A DNA stretch of 64,000 nt from Taeniopygia guttata (GCF_048771995.1 NC_133044.1:1818001-1882000); one strand, 5' to 3'; shown: positions 15,301 through 25,663, counted from the stretch's first letter. The notes: generated from the letters alone by a model not told the origin. Numbers and translations are program-made.

Positions 15301-18300
15301 CCACATTAAATAACATTTATTCAATGGGAAATAAACCCTGGTCACTACAAACTGCCTGATTAGCTCTTGCCCAAACCTTTCTCAGCCAGCTCCTTTTATT
15401 CAACACCAAATAAAGGCCCTGTTGCAAATGTTACTCTGTTTTTATAAGACAAATAATTTTGTTAAACTTTTAGATTATTAAACCAAGAGCCTCACATCTC
15501 TAGGACGTAGACACATGCACTAGAATAATTAAGGAATTTCCTTTAATTGCCATCCTAATTAATTAATTAGTAGGCTACATAGAAAAATTCTGATTGATTA
15601 TAACTTGCATCAGTTTTTAAGCAGATTTGGCGAACTACTACAAAACCCACATGCAGACACATTTAGTGTCAAACCAAGATCTGAACACAGTTTACAGCCA
15701 TTAAAAATCAGAAATGCAGAAGAGATTTTACATCAGTTTAATAGAGCAGCATTTCAAAGTGATGCACTTGCCAAATAAGCCCCACCTGCAGGGACCATGT
15801 CAGCCCTGCTCAGCTGTAAATACAACCCCATAAAAGTCCCCATTCCTCAGAGGTGTTCATATTCATTATATAAAAAAAGAAATGAAAACTACTATTAGAC
15901 AGCTCAGTTGCAAACATTAAAGCTATACAGCCTATGAGATATGGAGTCATCACTAACAAAGGTAAGGTGTCCCTGAAGAAATCACAAAAGAAAATGTGCA
16001 TTAGTATTTTGCCATTCTTTTTAGGCAAGCAGGGAATTTTATTCCAGTAAGTGCTAGCAATAATCCAGCATTCAAAGTTTGGTGAATTAGACCCTTTCAA
16101 ATTCTTAGGCAGAATCTACCTTAATGGATTTTTCTTCTACATTCATCTTTGCCCAAAGGCTTCATTGTCTCATTATGTAAATGACCTTTTCATATGAAAA
16201 TTAAATGTTAAAGATGCTTTTTGTAGTTCTTCAATACTGCAAATATCACATGGACATTCACAATAATTCAGACTAAGTACAACTTATAGAAAAAGCACCT
16301 GCTTCAAGGAATGGAACAAATTAAGAAATAACTTGTTTTTAAGTCACTAAGAATTGAAAGTCTTAATTAGAATTAACCCACAGAACTTTCTTTTCTATAC
16401 AGAAACTCAAACTAGGAAACCATCAGGCAAAGAGGAGCCCTAAAGGAGGCCCTAAAAACCCCACCTGGGCACTTCTGATTTACATCAGGCTTGGAAATAA
16501 CCAAAGTCAGTGGACAGAACCAATTCTGCTGTTTGAAAACGCCACACTTGTCCTACCCTTCCTCCATCAGCTTTCTGTATGCTCACAATATTTAGAGCTT
16601 CTTCTTGGACCAGAACAGAGCACGATTATTTTAATAACAATTAAGATGTCCTAAGAGCTCTGGACTCATTAGACCTCCCATACAGCAAATTATTTATAGC
16701 AATGTATGACTTCAAAACCTAACCAAAATACACTCAATTTTCAGAAGACAGTGACACTTCTTGAATGACAGATATTAGTAACATCTGGGTCTTTAAATAC
16801 AGAAAAACCCCACCCAGTCCTACCTCAAAGCAGGAGTTGTACAATAATCCTAATTTACAGAACTCAATAGACACTTCATGCCTCACCTCATCACATTACT
16901 TGTTAATGCTGTGCCCTTTTTCATTCTCACAGGCTTGTCATCCCTTCAGAGGCCCATTTTTTAAATCTGATTTCATTTTCTTGAGTACTAAAGAACTGAA
17001 TGCCTTACTTATTTTATGAAAGGAGACAGTGGGCCGAGTTCCCTTGAGCAGAGCAAAGGGGTGAGGGTTGTTTTACTCATTCCTGCCACAGTGCCAGCAG
17101 CCAGAAAGCCTGAAATTGTTACAAGTCAAGAAAACAGGATTCAAAGTAGTCCCCTCTTATTTTTTTTTCTTTCACATTTCATTAGAGATGCTTCATCTCA
17201 CACTGAACAACTTCCTAGTTTCTATTTTTGTCCTTTTTTTTTTTTTTCACCTCTGCAGGACACTGTCAGGTAGATTTAGGACTTCATCAAAACAAGACTT
17301 CACAAAATTCAAGCTGAACAGAAATATTTTATAGAAGCTATCAGGCTGGAAAGTATCTCAGGAGGTCACTTGATTCACCCTTGTGCTTGAAATTGGGTCA
17401 AGGCTGAACTCCAACCAGCTTCCGGAGGGTTTTGTCCAGGCAGAGCTTGGAAATCTCTCAGGATGAAAGTTCAACAACTTTCTCTGGGCATGTATATTTC
17501 TAAAAAAGCCTGGTGTTACAGGAGGAAAAACTAGAAACTGATTAGAAACTATAAAACAACTGATGTCATTGATTAAAATCCAAGAAATAAAGCTCAGGTT
17601 TATGACCTGTGAGATACATAGGCATATAATCTATAATCCAAATAAATGTTTTGAGGACTCAGTCTCAGTCTACATCAAGATAAGAAAATGTATTACATAT
17701 AGAACAGCCTGATAGTGGTCTTTTCACTTATATCAAGATATTTAACACTCAAAATGAGGATTTGTTCAGCTTATCCTGTGACCTCCAGCCCCATGGCTGG
17801 AATGATATCTATTTAAACTCCCCTGGCAGCTTTCCCGACTGCTTTGATTGGAATCTCCAGTAACACGCTGACAGGACAAAACTGCAGCTAATATTGTGAG
17901 CCTGCTCCTATTTAGAGACATGATTCACCTGAGAAGTGAGAAACCAGAGGATTCCCAACATTTCCTGAATCATAATTCAACTTTTTGAGGGTTTTTTCCT
18001 TTAAGATGCTCAACTTTTTCTTATTTATGAAACACCTATGTTCTTAAATCCTCTTTTATCAGACTTGCATCACACTCTGCACATTCAACACTTGTGCAAT
18101 CACCAAGTTTCTGCCGTGCTTGGGAACCATCTAAGAATTACTAAAAACCTACTAAAAGGATGCAATCATCTCCCACAGAACCACAGCACTTGCAGCAGCC
18201 CAAGCAGGAGGAAATATTTACCCCTAATTTGTAAGTTTTCAACTGGTATTTCATAAAGGGCCTCTAAAGACCTCAAAAGGTATCTCAGGAAAGGAAATTT

Positions 18301-21300
18301 ACCGTTAGCTGACTTAAGTTCACTCCACCAATGTTCCTCATTTCCAACAGGAAATAACTTGGGGAGTCCTAAGCAAGAGGCTGAAACCCCCCCGAGTTCA
18401 CTTCCCTCAGCTTGGAACCTGAGGTAAAGGAGAAAGTGGTGGCTGCAATTTAGCAGCTGAAGAATTACAGATTACAAACCAACTCCAGATCAAGTGCAGC
18501 TGGAGGGAGAAGGATTTGGGAGTGCTGGTGGGTGAGAGGCTGGACATGCCCTGTGTCCTGGGCTGACCCCACAGCGTGGGCAGCAGAGAATGGGGGATTT
18601 TGCCCTCTCAGTGGGATCTCACCTGCAGAGCTGCCCCCAGGCCTGAGGGGCAATCCAGAAGGACCTGGAGCTGCTGGAGTCAGTCCAGAGGAGGCACCAG
18701 GATGATCAGAGGGATGGAGCAGCTCTGCTGGGGAGAAAGGGTGAGGGAATTGGGATTGTTCAGCCTGGAGAAGAGAAGCTTTGGGGTGACCTAACTGCAG
18801 CCCCCCAGTACCTGAAGGAGCTGACAGGAAACACAGGGAGAGACTTTTCACAAGGGCCTGGAGTGCCAGGAGAAGGGGAATGGCTTCACACTGACAGAGA
18901 GTGGATTAGATTGGATATTAGGAAGAAATTCCTCCCTGTGAGGGTGGTGAGGCCCTGGCACAGGTTGCTCAGAGAAGTGTCCAAGGCCTGGTTGGAGCAA
19001 CCTGGTCTCATGAAATGTGTCCATGGCAGGGGGTGGAACAAGATGATTTCTGAGGTCCCTCCCAGCCCAAACCAGTCCATGATTCTAAGGAGCATCTCCT
19101 CATCAGTTCATGGAAGTTTCAGTAGAATTCCCCAAGTCCCTCCTGCCTTTGAAATCCATGTTCAGCAGAGACTGCTGAGGTGCCCTCCCAAAACTAGCAC
19201 CACAACTGAATGCCAGAGTTGTGAAATAATTACTACTCTGTGAATTTGAGCGGCCACTTGCAGCTCTGCAGCTTTATAAACAGGAAGTGTGAAGCTCTGC
19301 ATTCATACCTGCTTTCATCATATGACAGAGCCCTGAAGCCATCAAATACTGGCTGACATAACAAGCCTCGCTGCAGAATCTTGACTGTCTTCACAGTGGA
19401 TTCTATTCATTCTGATAGCTTAAAAAAAAGGCTGAGAGACTTGTAGGCATTTTCAGCACATGCCTCTGAAATTCAAGGCTCAGAAAAGCACAGGTTTTTA
19501 CCCTTAGAAAATAACATATCCCAAAGAACCTTCACCTATCATGGTCAAGCTCTGGTTTTCAGCTATAAGAGAAAATAAAGCAAAACAATCTCCTTCGTGG
19601 AATACAGAAAGAAGAGAATAAACTACTAAAATGGTTCCCTGACTGTTTTTCCTAAAAAGATGTCTGGGATTTAGAAAGTTAATTTCATAATCTGGAGTAT
19701 TAAAAAGCAGTTTTCCATGGGCTGAAGGGCTGAGTCCATGGATTTGTCACCAGGCTGAGATCGACAGCCTCAACTAGATGATTACATATTTGCACAAGTT
19801 TTCCATCATCCTCTTGTCAGATTTATGACATCTGTACGCTTTAGGATGTTAATGATCAGACACCAGATATATTTGCCTTGATTTAAATAAAACAAATGTA
19901 GCTATTTTTCAAACTCAATCAAGACACAAAAGGTCATTAGCAAGATTTATCCTCTGCCCATCTCACATTAGTCATTACTGGCACACACTCACCGAGCTCC
20001 TTGTGGGTTAGAGAGGGTTTTTGTTACTTTGGTGTTCTCCAGTTGGTGCCATCTCAGAGACACAACCAGGGGGAAAAAAAAACTGCCTTAAAAACCATTA
20101 TTTCATGAGCTCTCCAAAGGCAAAACCTGTGGAATTGATACACCTGCAAGTTTTGCCTCGCTGTTAGCTGGCATTTTGACTGCATGTGCATTCTCCAACA
20201 ACAGCACTATTTCTGTGCTTTCATTTTGCTCTTTTTCTCAGAGATCACTGAGCACAGGACCAAACACAATTAAATGGATTTATCAGCAGTCACTCATTTC
20301 TCCAAATTCTATGCTCACTGACCATGCTGATGTTGTGGCAGTTCCCCTTCTTCCATCCTGCATTCATGAAAGAAAAATTGTACCTTGCTTTGAGCAGAAG
20401 GAAAACTCTCCCTTCCTCTCTGGCCCAAATTTGACAGATCCATGATTATTCACCAACATTTCTTTTAAGTGGTTCCCTGACTCAATATTTAGCATAGATC
20501 ATTTAGCTGGGAATGGCCAGAATTACACGTGCTCTAAGCATCATTCACAGAAACTTTGACTACTGATTCTACAGTTTCATAATTCACAAATACCTACAAA
20601 AATTTATGCTCAGACTACAATTATCCTCTCAAAGTTACTGAAGCAGAACATATTAACAGCCACTAGGAAATACAATCCATAGGGATCTGAAATAAACTGG
20701 CCACCAATACCACACAGGAATCTCTTTCCTAGAATTCTTATTAAAATATTCTATATAGAACACAGAACAGTGCAGGAGCTGCTATGCTAATACAGGAGCT
20801 AAAACAATAGTGATAAAAAGTTATTCTTTTTAGAAAGTTTTACTGGCCCAAAGACATTCCTTTGAGGAACTGGGTGTCAAGAGTGGCAGCAGAAGTAAAA
20901 GATAAGGCAGGCTTTAGAGCACCATCTCCTTGGCAAGGCCAGAGCAGCCAGACAGCCTGATGGACACAGTGGTAGGAGAGGAGTAGGAAATCAGGGACAA
21001 ATATTGGAAAATCCACCAGAACAGGACACTGGCTGACTTGCAGCACTGTCATAAGCAGAAAATTGCTGTTGGAGCTTAGGTCTAAGAAGAAAGCAACAAG
21101 CTCGAGAGCCACAGTACCAGTTCATGCCACCACAAATTCAGCTTGATAAAATAACTGACAATTTTATGCTCAGTTTGGAACAAAGCACTTCTGACTTCAC
21201 CTCTAATGACCTGCCCAAGGATTTCATCTCCTCACAAAGAATCCATCCTCAGAAGGAGGTCTGTGGGGTCAGGAATAGCTCTGCTCACTTCTCATCTCAT

Positions 21301-23795
21301 ACCTTTTCCACAGCAACACCACTTTGTGCCTCTGGCTACTATAAATAAGATGACCACAATTGGCAAAATTCATAAAAATAGATGTCTAAAATAGCATCCC
21401 TTGCTTTCCACTGCCAGGCTGCACAGGCAGACACAGATCTCAGGGAGGCTGATGAGACTCCTGTGACCTGCACTGGTGGACACAAGACAACTTCACCGTG
21501 CCCATCCACACAGCCACGTCACCACAGCAGTGTCAGCTGCCTGTGCCAAGGAAAAAGAGGAAAATAAAACAGCAGGACTGTCTCCTGTTCAAGGGTGGAG
21601 AAGGCCATCAGCACCAGGCCGCTCTGGCACTTTCATCTCCTTGAACAGAAGTTACATTTTAGCTACAGTTATTTATATTGTGAGCCTTTAACCACAACTC
21701 CCCTCACCTTCACAACCTTTGGTTACTACCAAAATGGGACTGCAATAAATGAAACTGCTTAAAAGTCAGCCTTATTTTCTGAAGCTGACAAAAGCAGCAT
21801 TTCCCCCCCATATTCTGAGCAACTGAAATTCAAAGTGGTGACTCAAAAATACGATCACAGCATTCTGAATGATTACCACAAGTACAGGTAACCGGTACTG
21901 ATTACTTATAAAGAATTCCCAGCAGAAAAACCTGTACAAATACCACCTAATAGAAAACTTTCTTGCCATTTAAGAACCAGGAAACAATGTTAGAGAAGGT
22001 GGATCTAATTGGAGATAAATATATTTGGCTTTCTTTTTTTAACATTTACGTTTATCCATTATCTCTGTTTGTGTCCACAGAAATGCCACAAGTACCAGCA
22101 AGGTTCTGTGGAAGTAGGAATGGTCTAACAAATAATGTTTTGATAACTGGCCTGTTTTAAACATACAGTGATTCACTGGTTAAGTAAATAATATAGTTAT
22201 TTAGCAAAACATCAATTTATAACAGAGTGCCTAAAACAACCTTTCTGGTCTCCTACAGAAAAACAGTATTGAAGGTCTCATATAGAGAAGAAAAACATCC
22301 AAAAAAAACACAAAGAAAAGTATTATATTCACTGCGCAGAAATAATTTCTTATTAAGAAGAAATCAATCTTACTACTTATGAAGCATCCAGATCAATTGC
22401 CTTGATTTTGAAACACTGTAAGAGCTTAAATCTAACTTTAAAATTCAAAACACTTGTTTTTTCTTATTTAGGAACTTTGGAATATACATCGTGACCAAAT
22501 GACTGTATTCTCCACCAAACATCTTATTTCAGACGCTTCCTGATATATTTAACTTCACACCTCTACCAAGCTTCATTTATAACTCCAGCTCTTCTAAAAA
22601 TACGTGCACCAAAGCTTTCAAAGACTTCCTATACTTTCACTAGCAGTGAAAATCCTTCAGGGCTGTTATGTTTAAAATCTGTAACAAGTGACTTTGAATC
22701 ATACGCTTGTTTCTCCTGCTTGACACTACGTTGCTCCATTTCCTATCTGACATGGCATCCCTCAGAGGCTCCACCAGAAAAAAAAAATTATAAAATATAT
22801 AACAAAAACCCCATTTCACGTCCATTTGTTTCTTTTTCAGTTAACACCCAGTAGTTCCTCCCAGTTCTCCCTTATCACTCCTGACATGCAAGCAGGAAAA
22901 AAAAAGGGCAGCCATAGATTGGCTTGTGCTTATGAATTTTATCAGGGCTTTAAATATCAAACAGGTGAGCTGCTTTACCTGCGCTGCATCACGTGAATGC
23001 ACAATAGGGCAACAAAACCAACACCTGTCCTCCCTGCAAACCATTTACTGCTGACAATTCCCATCCCTCTTTGTCCTTGGACTTGGCTATCAGTTCCAGA
23101 GCCAGGGAGCTTCCAGGGTGTAGCTTGCCGTCGCCTTGGAGCCCTGCAGCTGCAAGCATTCACCATTCAGCTTGTTTATGTTTTCCCTTGGCTGGTTCCT
23201 CTTTAAATCCTCCGGGAGGACCCTGAGCCGGGCTAAAGCAGCGACACCGAGCCCCGGCCACGCACGCCACATCCATCTGGCCATGCGGAGCTGCAGATGC
23301 GCGATCCCCGAGCACGGGGAAGTAAACACGAGGAGCGGCAGGGCCGGCAGAGCCGGGAGCTGTGTGACAGCCCTGTCACAGCGCGGGGATGGCAGCGCTT
23401 CCCGGTTTATCCAGCCCTGCCCGCGCACAGCCGGAGGCCGGGCCGAGGGACGGCACCGGCGGCGGGGACCGGGCCGAGGGACGGCACCGGGGACCGGGCC
23501 CTGCCGGGGCCGCGGTAAAGGAGGAGAGATAGATAGGTAAATAAATAGATAAGATAGACAAATAAATAAATAAATAAACGACGGGGTGGAGCGGGGAAGG
23601 AGCACCCGAACGGCGCAAGTGTCTCCGCGCGGGGTCCGTCATGGAGGTGCCGCCTCACCGCCCGCTACCGGGGGGCAGCGCGGGGCCCCCACACCCCTCC
23701 CCGCCGACCTCCACCCAACCCTCCCCCGCCGCCTCACCCCTCCGCAGGGCCTCGTCGTAGCCGAGGAAGCCGATGCGGGACTCCTTGGCGCCCAT
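243..23795 (-). CDS. USP32: USP32 gene, 5' part (span of coding exons 1-4; continues past position 1)
   Basis: USP32 is a large ubiquitin-specific cysteine protease. In known orthologues it has N-terminal EF-hands, a DUSP/UBL region, a split USP catalytic domain and a C-terminal prenylation motif, and it acts on Golgi and endolysosomal membranes. The window holds only the first 137 codons (58+128+106+119 nt), so no catalytic residues are visible. Recognition rests on the protein start MGAKESRIGFLGYDEALRR and on the segments LKRLKDAFKRTCGLSYYM, VLGDGVPPKVAE, YCSFGG and MLHVVDGKVPESLKKCFSE, which match the USP32 N-terminus. Phase is continuous over all three introns and every junction is GT-AG. 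The start is chosen because it is the first in-frame ATG of the recognisable protein, lies in the CpG island and has a strong context (GCC before ATG, G after). The paralogue USP6 is a primate hybrid gene and is not expected here. Confidence 0.96.
362..871 (-). other. USP32 intron 3
   Basis: A short intron of 510 bp bounded by canonical sites. The sequence is A+T-rich, with no repeat or RNA gene that I can recognise. Confidence 0.85.
872..977 (-). CDS. USP32: USP32 coding exon 3
   Basis: The acceptor is TTCTAG, with AG at 979-978. The donor is AAAAT/GTAAGTG, with GT at 871-870. The exon has 106 nt and encodes residues 63-97 plus one base of codon 98. The translated stretch contains VIYCSFGG, KGLHFNNLIVGLVLLTRG and a charged REEEKTK end, as in the family. 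A plus-strand ORF covering the same bases is its shadow. Confidence 0.95.
978..4446 (-). other. USP32 intron 2
   Basis: The intron is about 3.5 kb and A+T-rich. It contains a GC-richer block at about 1200-1740 with overlapping chance ORFs on both strands, and a small CATC repeat at 1620-1638. I see no other coding exon. Confidence 0.85.
1620..1638. repeat. (CATC)n microsatellite
   Basis: Four to five CATC units in USP32 intron 2. Confidence 0.8.
4447..4574 (-). CDS. USP32: USP32 coding exon 2
   Basis: The acceptor is a long pyrimidine tract ending in CAG at 4577-4575. The donor is GAG/GTGAGC with GT at 4446-4445. The exon has 128 nt and encodes residues 20-62, including the basic helix with KRLKDAFKRTCG and the stretch FIREVLGDGVPPKVAE. 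It completes codon 20 (Val) begun in exon 1, which proves the phase. Confidence 0.96.
9205..9325 (+). repeat. Ancient MIR/L2-type retroposon 3' tail
   Basis: The stretch follows the order of the MIR/L2 shared 3' region: a CCTCT...GTCTCAG...AAATGGG block, then TGATAAATGAG, a block like TACTGTGTAAAAGCAC, and an interrupted tail. It is diverged, as expected for an old amniote element. The assignment is from memory of the consensus. Confidence 0.45.
10664..10684 (+). repeat. Poly(A) run (21 A)
   Basis: An uninterrupted run of 21 A. I see no retroposon body ahead of it and no flanking target duplication. Confidence 0.85.
11070..11096. repeat. (AAT)n/(AAC)n compound microsatellite
   Basis: Four to five AAT units pass directly into about four AAC units. 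Confidence 0.85.
17233..17247. repeat. Poly(T) run
   Basis: An uninterrupted T run of 15 in USP32 intron 1. A shorter T-rich stretch lies at about 17158-17170. Confidence 0.75.
17338..17505 (-). mobile_element. CR1 LINE 3'-end fragment (old, reverse orientation)
   Basis: On the minus strand the order matches the CR1 3' region: a TGCCCAGAGA-like block, then ...TCCAAG..., CTGGACAAAACCCT, a diverged GGTTGGAGT, and GTGACCTCCTGAGAT. It is more diverged than the copy at 18.5 kb. It has no open frame and is a dead fragment. Confidence 0.7.
18470..19088 (+). mobile_element. CR1 LINE, 5'-truncated copy (3' about 620 bp)
   Basis: The sequence follows the end of CR1 ORF2 and the 3' UTR. It has GGGAGTGCTGG, then GGGATTGTTCAGCCTGGAGA, then GATTGGATATTAGGAAGAAA, then a GGTGGTGAGGCCCTGGCACA-like block, GTCCAAGGCCTGG, CAGGGGGTGGAAC and CCAGTCCATGATTCT at the 3' end. 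The last phrase is the CR1 terminus, with only one repeat unit left. Stops and indels interrupt the reverse transcriptase frame. The ORFs on both strands here (18465-18851, 18576-18794, 18863-19243) belong to the element and are not genes. Confidence 0.93.
23440..23490. repeat. Short GC-rich direct repeat (20 bp, two copies)
   Basis: GGGCCGAGGGACGGCACCGG occurs at 23440-23459 and again at 23471-23490, with GC-rich bases between. It lies within the CpG island, in the first part of USP32 intron 1. Confidence 0.7.
23525..23578. repeat. AAAT/GATA microsatellite in USP32 intron 1
   Basis: Mixed GATA and AAAT tetranucleotides run for about 54 bp. The tract starts about 160 bp inside intron 1 from the exon 1 donor and is an A+T-rich island within CpG-rich DNA. 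Confidence 0.8.
23738..23795 (-). CDS. USP32: USP32 coding exon 1
   Basis: The start codon is at 23795-23793. The exon encodes residues 1-19 plus the first base of codon 20. The donor reads GGG/GTGAGG, with GT at 23737-23736. The peptide begins Met-Gly-Ala-Lys-Glu-Ser, so a glycine follows the initiator and a serine sits at position 6. The exon lies inside the CpG island. Confidence 0.95.
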
Positions 23796-23805
23796 GGCTG
23801 CCTGC

Positions 23806-23814
23806 TCAGTCCAT
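23806..23814 (-). promoter_or_regulatory. Two-codon upstream ORF (ATG GAC TGA) before USP32
   Basis: Reading the minus strand towards USP32, an ATG in strong context (GCC before, G after) at 23814-23812 is followed by one Asp codon and a TGA. Only ten bases separate this stop from the USP32 start codon. It matters only if the transcript begins upstream of it, which the promoter layout suggests but does not prove. Confidence 0.55.
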
Positions 23815-23941
23815 GGCCGCGGCGGCGCCCGGCGGAGCCGCTACCGACGGGGGAGGGGGGGCGGGGCCGCCCGGGAGGGGCGGGGGGAGGAGCGGCGGCC
23901 GCGCGCCCGCCCCGCCGCCGCAGCCTCCATCGCCGCCCGGC

Positions 23942-23972
23942 GTCACGTGGGGCGCGCGCGCCGCGTCACGTG
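23942..23972. promoter_or_regulatory. Two GTCACGTG E-boxes, 23 bp apart
   Basis: Identical octamers GTCACGTG lie at 23942-23949 and 23965-23972, about 150-180 bp upstream of the USP32 start codon. CACGTG is bound by bHLH-zip factors (USF, MYC/MAX, MiT/TFE). GTCACGTG is the first eight bases of the ten-base CLEAR consensus for TFEB/TFE3; the last two bases are not matched here. Confidence 0.6.
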
Positions 23973-24000
23973 CGGCGCGAGGAGGCCGGGGCGGGGCTCT

Positions 24001-24008
24001 GATTGGCT
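24001..24008 (-). promoter_or_regulatory. CCAAT box (NF-Y type)
   Basis: The plus strand reads GATTGGCT, so the minus strand reads AGCCAATC. This is a classical NF-Y core, about 210 bp upstream of the USP32 ATG and on the coding strand. Confidence 0.55.
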
Positions 24009-24108
24009 GACGCCGACTCCCGCTCTTCCCTCCTCTCACCCCCCCTCCCTCCCCGTCCGGCGGCGCCGCGCGTCCCCTCAGGGGCGGCTGAGGGGCAGCG
24101 GCAGTCGG

Positions 24109-24177
24109 CGCTCCTCGGCTCCGGGTTCGCTCCTCGGCTCCGGGTTCGCTCCTCGGCTCCGGGCTCGCTCCTCGGCC
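24109..24177. repeat. 19-bp tandem repeat, about 3.6 copies, in USP32 upstream region
   Basis: A unit of the form CGCTCCTCGGCTCCGGGTT starts at 24109, 24128 and 24147, with a partial copy from 24166. The copies are nearly identical (TT versus CT at the end of the third). It lies in the CpG island. Confidence 0.85.
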
Positions 24178-24343
24178 GTAGAGGAAGGATTTTGCTCTGC
24201 CCCGGCACAGGCGCGTCGCTTGCGAAAGATGTCAGTGCTTCCTGTAAGCGTGCACCGGAGTGAGGAGAAAGGCTGCGGTGCCGCGGGGCTCCCGGCGGAA
24301 CAGCCTCAGGCTCGCTCCTGTGGGAGGGTGGGAGTCGCAGCAT

Positions 24344-24765
24344 CCTCAAAGTGCGTAGGGAATAACCCCTCAATCTCCTCGTTCCTCACAGGGGATCAGC
24401 CCCCCAAAACCTCACAGGGATAAGCCCCTCAATGCCCTCAAACCACACAGGGAACAGCCCCTGAATCCCCTCGATCCCCACACGGATCAGCCCTCAGCCC
24501 CCTCGATCTTCACAGGGATCATCCCCTCGATCTTCACAGGGATCAGCCCTCAGCCCCCTCAAACCACACAGGGAACAGCCTCTCAATCCCCTCCATCCTC
24601 ACAGGGAGCAGCCCTTCAGCTTCCCAAAACCTCACAGGATCATCCCCTCAATGCCCTCAAACTGCATAGGGAATCAGCTCCTCAACCCCCAAAAAACTCG
24701 TAGGGGATCAGCCCCTCAAACCTCTCAGGCAGAGCAGCCCCTCAGCCCCCTCAAACCTCTCAGGC
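24344..24765. repeat. Degenerate minisatellite, about 12-13 units of 24-36 bp
   Basis: A phrase of the type CACAGGGATCAGCCCCTCAA, followed by CCCCTCAAAC-like bases, recurs about a dozen times. Unit length is mostly 32-35 bp with a few shorter copies. It abuts the distal edge of the USP32 CpG island and is strongly C-rich on the plus strand. No ORF runs through it convincingly. Confidence 0.85.
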
Positions 24766-25663
24766 CACGGTGGTTCTCCTCAAAAAGTACTCTAAGTCAC
24801 AGGGCTGCAGGCATGGGCTGACAGTAGGAGGTTCCTGTTCCATTAAAATGTCTTTTCACTGTCTGAAACAGAAACACGGGCTGAATTGTAAAAGGATCAA
24901 AACCACCTCTGCCCTTTGCTGTTCTCCAGCATGTTTGCTTTTAGTATTCAGCCCAGGACTGACACAGAATGGGAGGATTTCCAAAATGGCTTTGTTACAA
25001 CATTAAGCCTGGTAACCTACCCTGGGTCACTCCCAAGCAGAAAATAAGGAGTTTGAAAGAAAACACTGATTTCTAAGGGCAGCTTGTTCCAAGAATTGTT
25101 CCTGCGCTGAAACAAAGCCTGTGAAAACATCAGTTGCAAGTCATTCCCTAAGTTACTGTTTCCACACAGAATGATCTTGCCACATCGGAGCCGCAGAAAG
25201 GTCAAGCCAGAGTTGCTGTCTCACTGATGTAAGTTCATGCGTAGGTATTTTTACAGCAAACATTCCAAACAAATTTCATATCTGATATGCAAAGCCAGGA
25301 ATGCTGCTTACAGAGACACGGGCTCCAAGACCAAATTTCTCCTCCTGTAACCCAAGAGCAAACACACTACAAATGAAATAAGCTCCATAAAGCTTCCTTT
25401 TATCTTTGCTGAACTGTTTTTTATCTTAGATTTGTAGCATATAAAAAAAAAAGTATCATTTTCAAGAATAAAATCTGCCACAAAGACACCTTTTACCTCT
25501 CTTATGTGGATGAGGGGGAGACTTAAGTGATTTTTAAAAATATAAATTAAATTGGTGGAAATATACTTCACTCCTCAGCCACTGGTTATGTACTTATCAT
25601 TTAAAGAGTAAAGGTAAATGTAATGTCAGGGTAGCTAAGAATAACAAGATATAAGCACCCTGG

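Larger units (their letters stand above)
4575..23737 (-). other. USP32 intron 1 (19 kb)
   Basis: The intron is large and mostly A+T-rich, between proven exon junctions. It contains a MIR/L2-like tail at 9.2 kb, a poly(A) run at 10.66 kb, an AAT/AAC microsatellite at 11.07 kb, two CR1 fragments at 17.3 and 18.5 kb, and a small exon-like plus-strand segment at 14.75 kb (see findings). The rest shows no gene or RNA that I can support. ORFs of 60-96 codons are chance frames. Confidence 0.85.
23796..24330 (-). promoter_or_regulatory. USP32: USP32 CpG-island promoter and 5' UTR
   Basis: CpG-dense DNA runs from about 23.2 to 24.33 kb and covers coding exon 1. Upstream of the ATG (higher coordinates) I see GC boxes (GGGGCGGGG types near 23856-23890 and 23986-23997), two GTCACGTG boxes at 23942-23949 and 23965-23972, and a CCAAT box on the minus strand (GATTGGCT at 24001-24008 on plus). 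No TATA box stands out. The transcription start cannot be placed from sequence; somewhere in 23.85-24.2 kb is likely. A divergent plus-strand transcript is possible, as at many CpG islands, but no coding exon supports one. Confidence 0.75.

Noticed and set aside
18465..19243. ORFs of 72-128 codons around 18.5-19.2 kb
   Set aside because: They lie within or across a CR1 LINE copy and reflect its sequence, not a host gene.
23090..23605. 171-codon minus-strand ORF in USP32 intron 1
   Set aside because: It begins in the AAAT/GATA microsatellite, which gives a Tyr/Leu/Ile/Ser run, and continues through CpG-rich DNA. No splice structure or family match.
1..23795. SCARNA20, a small Cajal-body RNA hosted by USP32 in human
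   Set aside because: I recall it in a later USP32 intron. I could not find a convincing H/ACA structure in the introns present here.
23773..24423. 216-codon plus-strand ORF across the USP32 CpG island
   Set aside because: The high GC content removes stops. Its Arg/Pro/Gly/Ala-rich translation shows no domain, and similar frames overlap on both strands. The real feature is USP32 exon 1 and its promoter.
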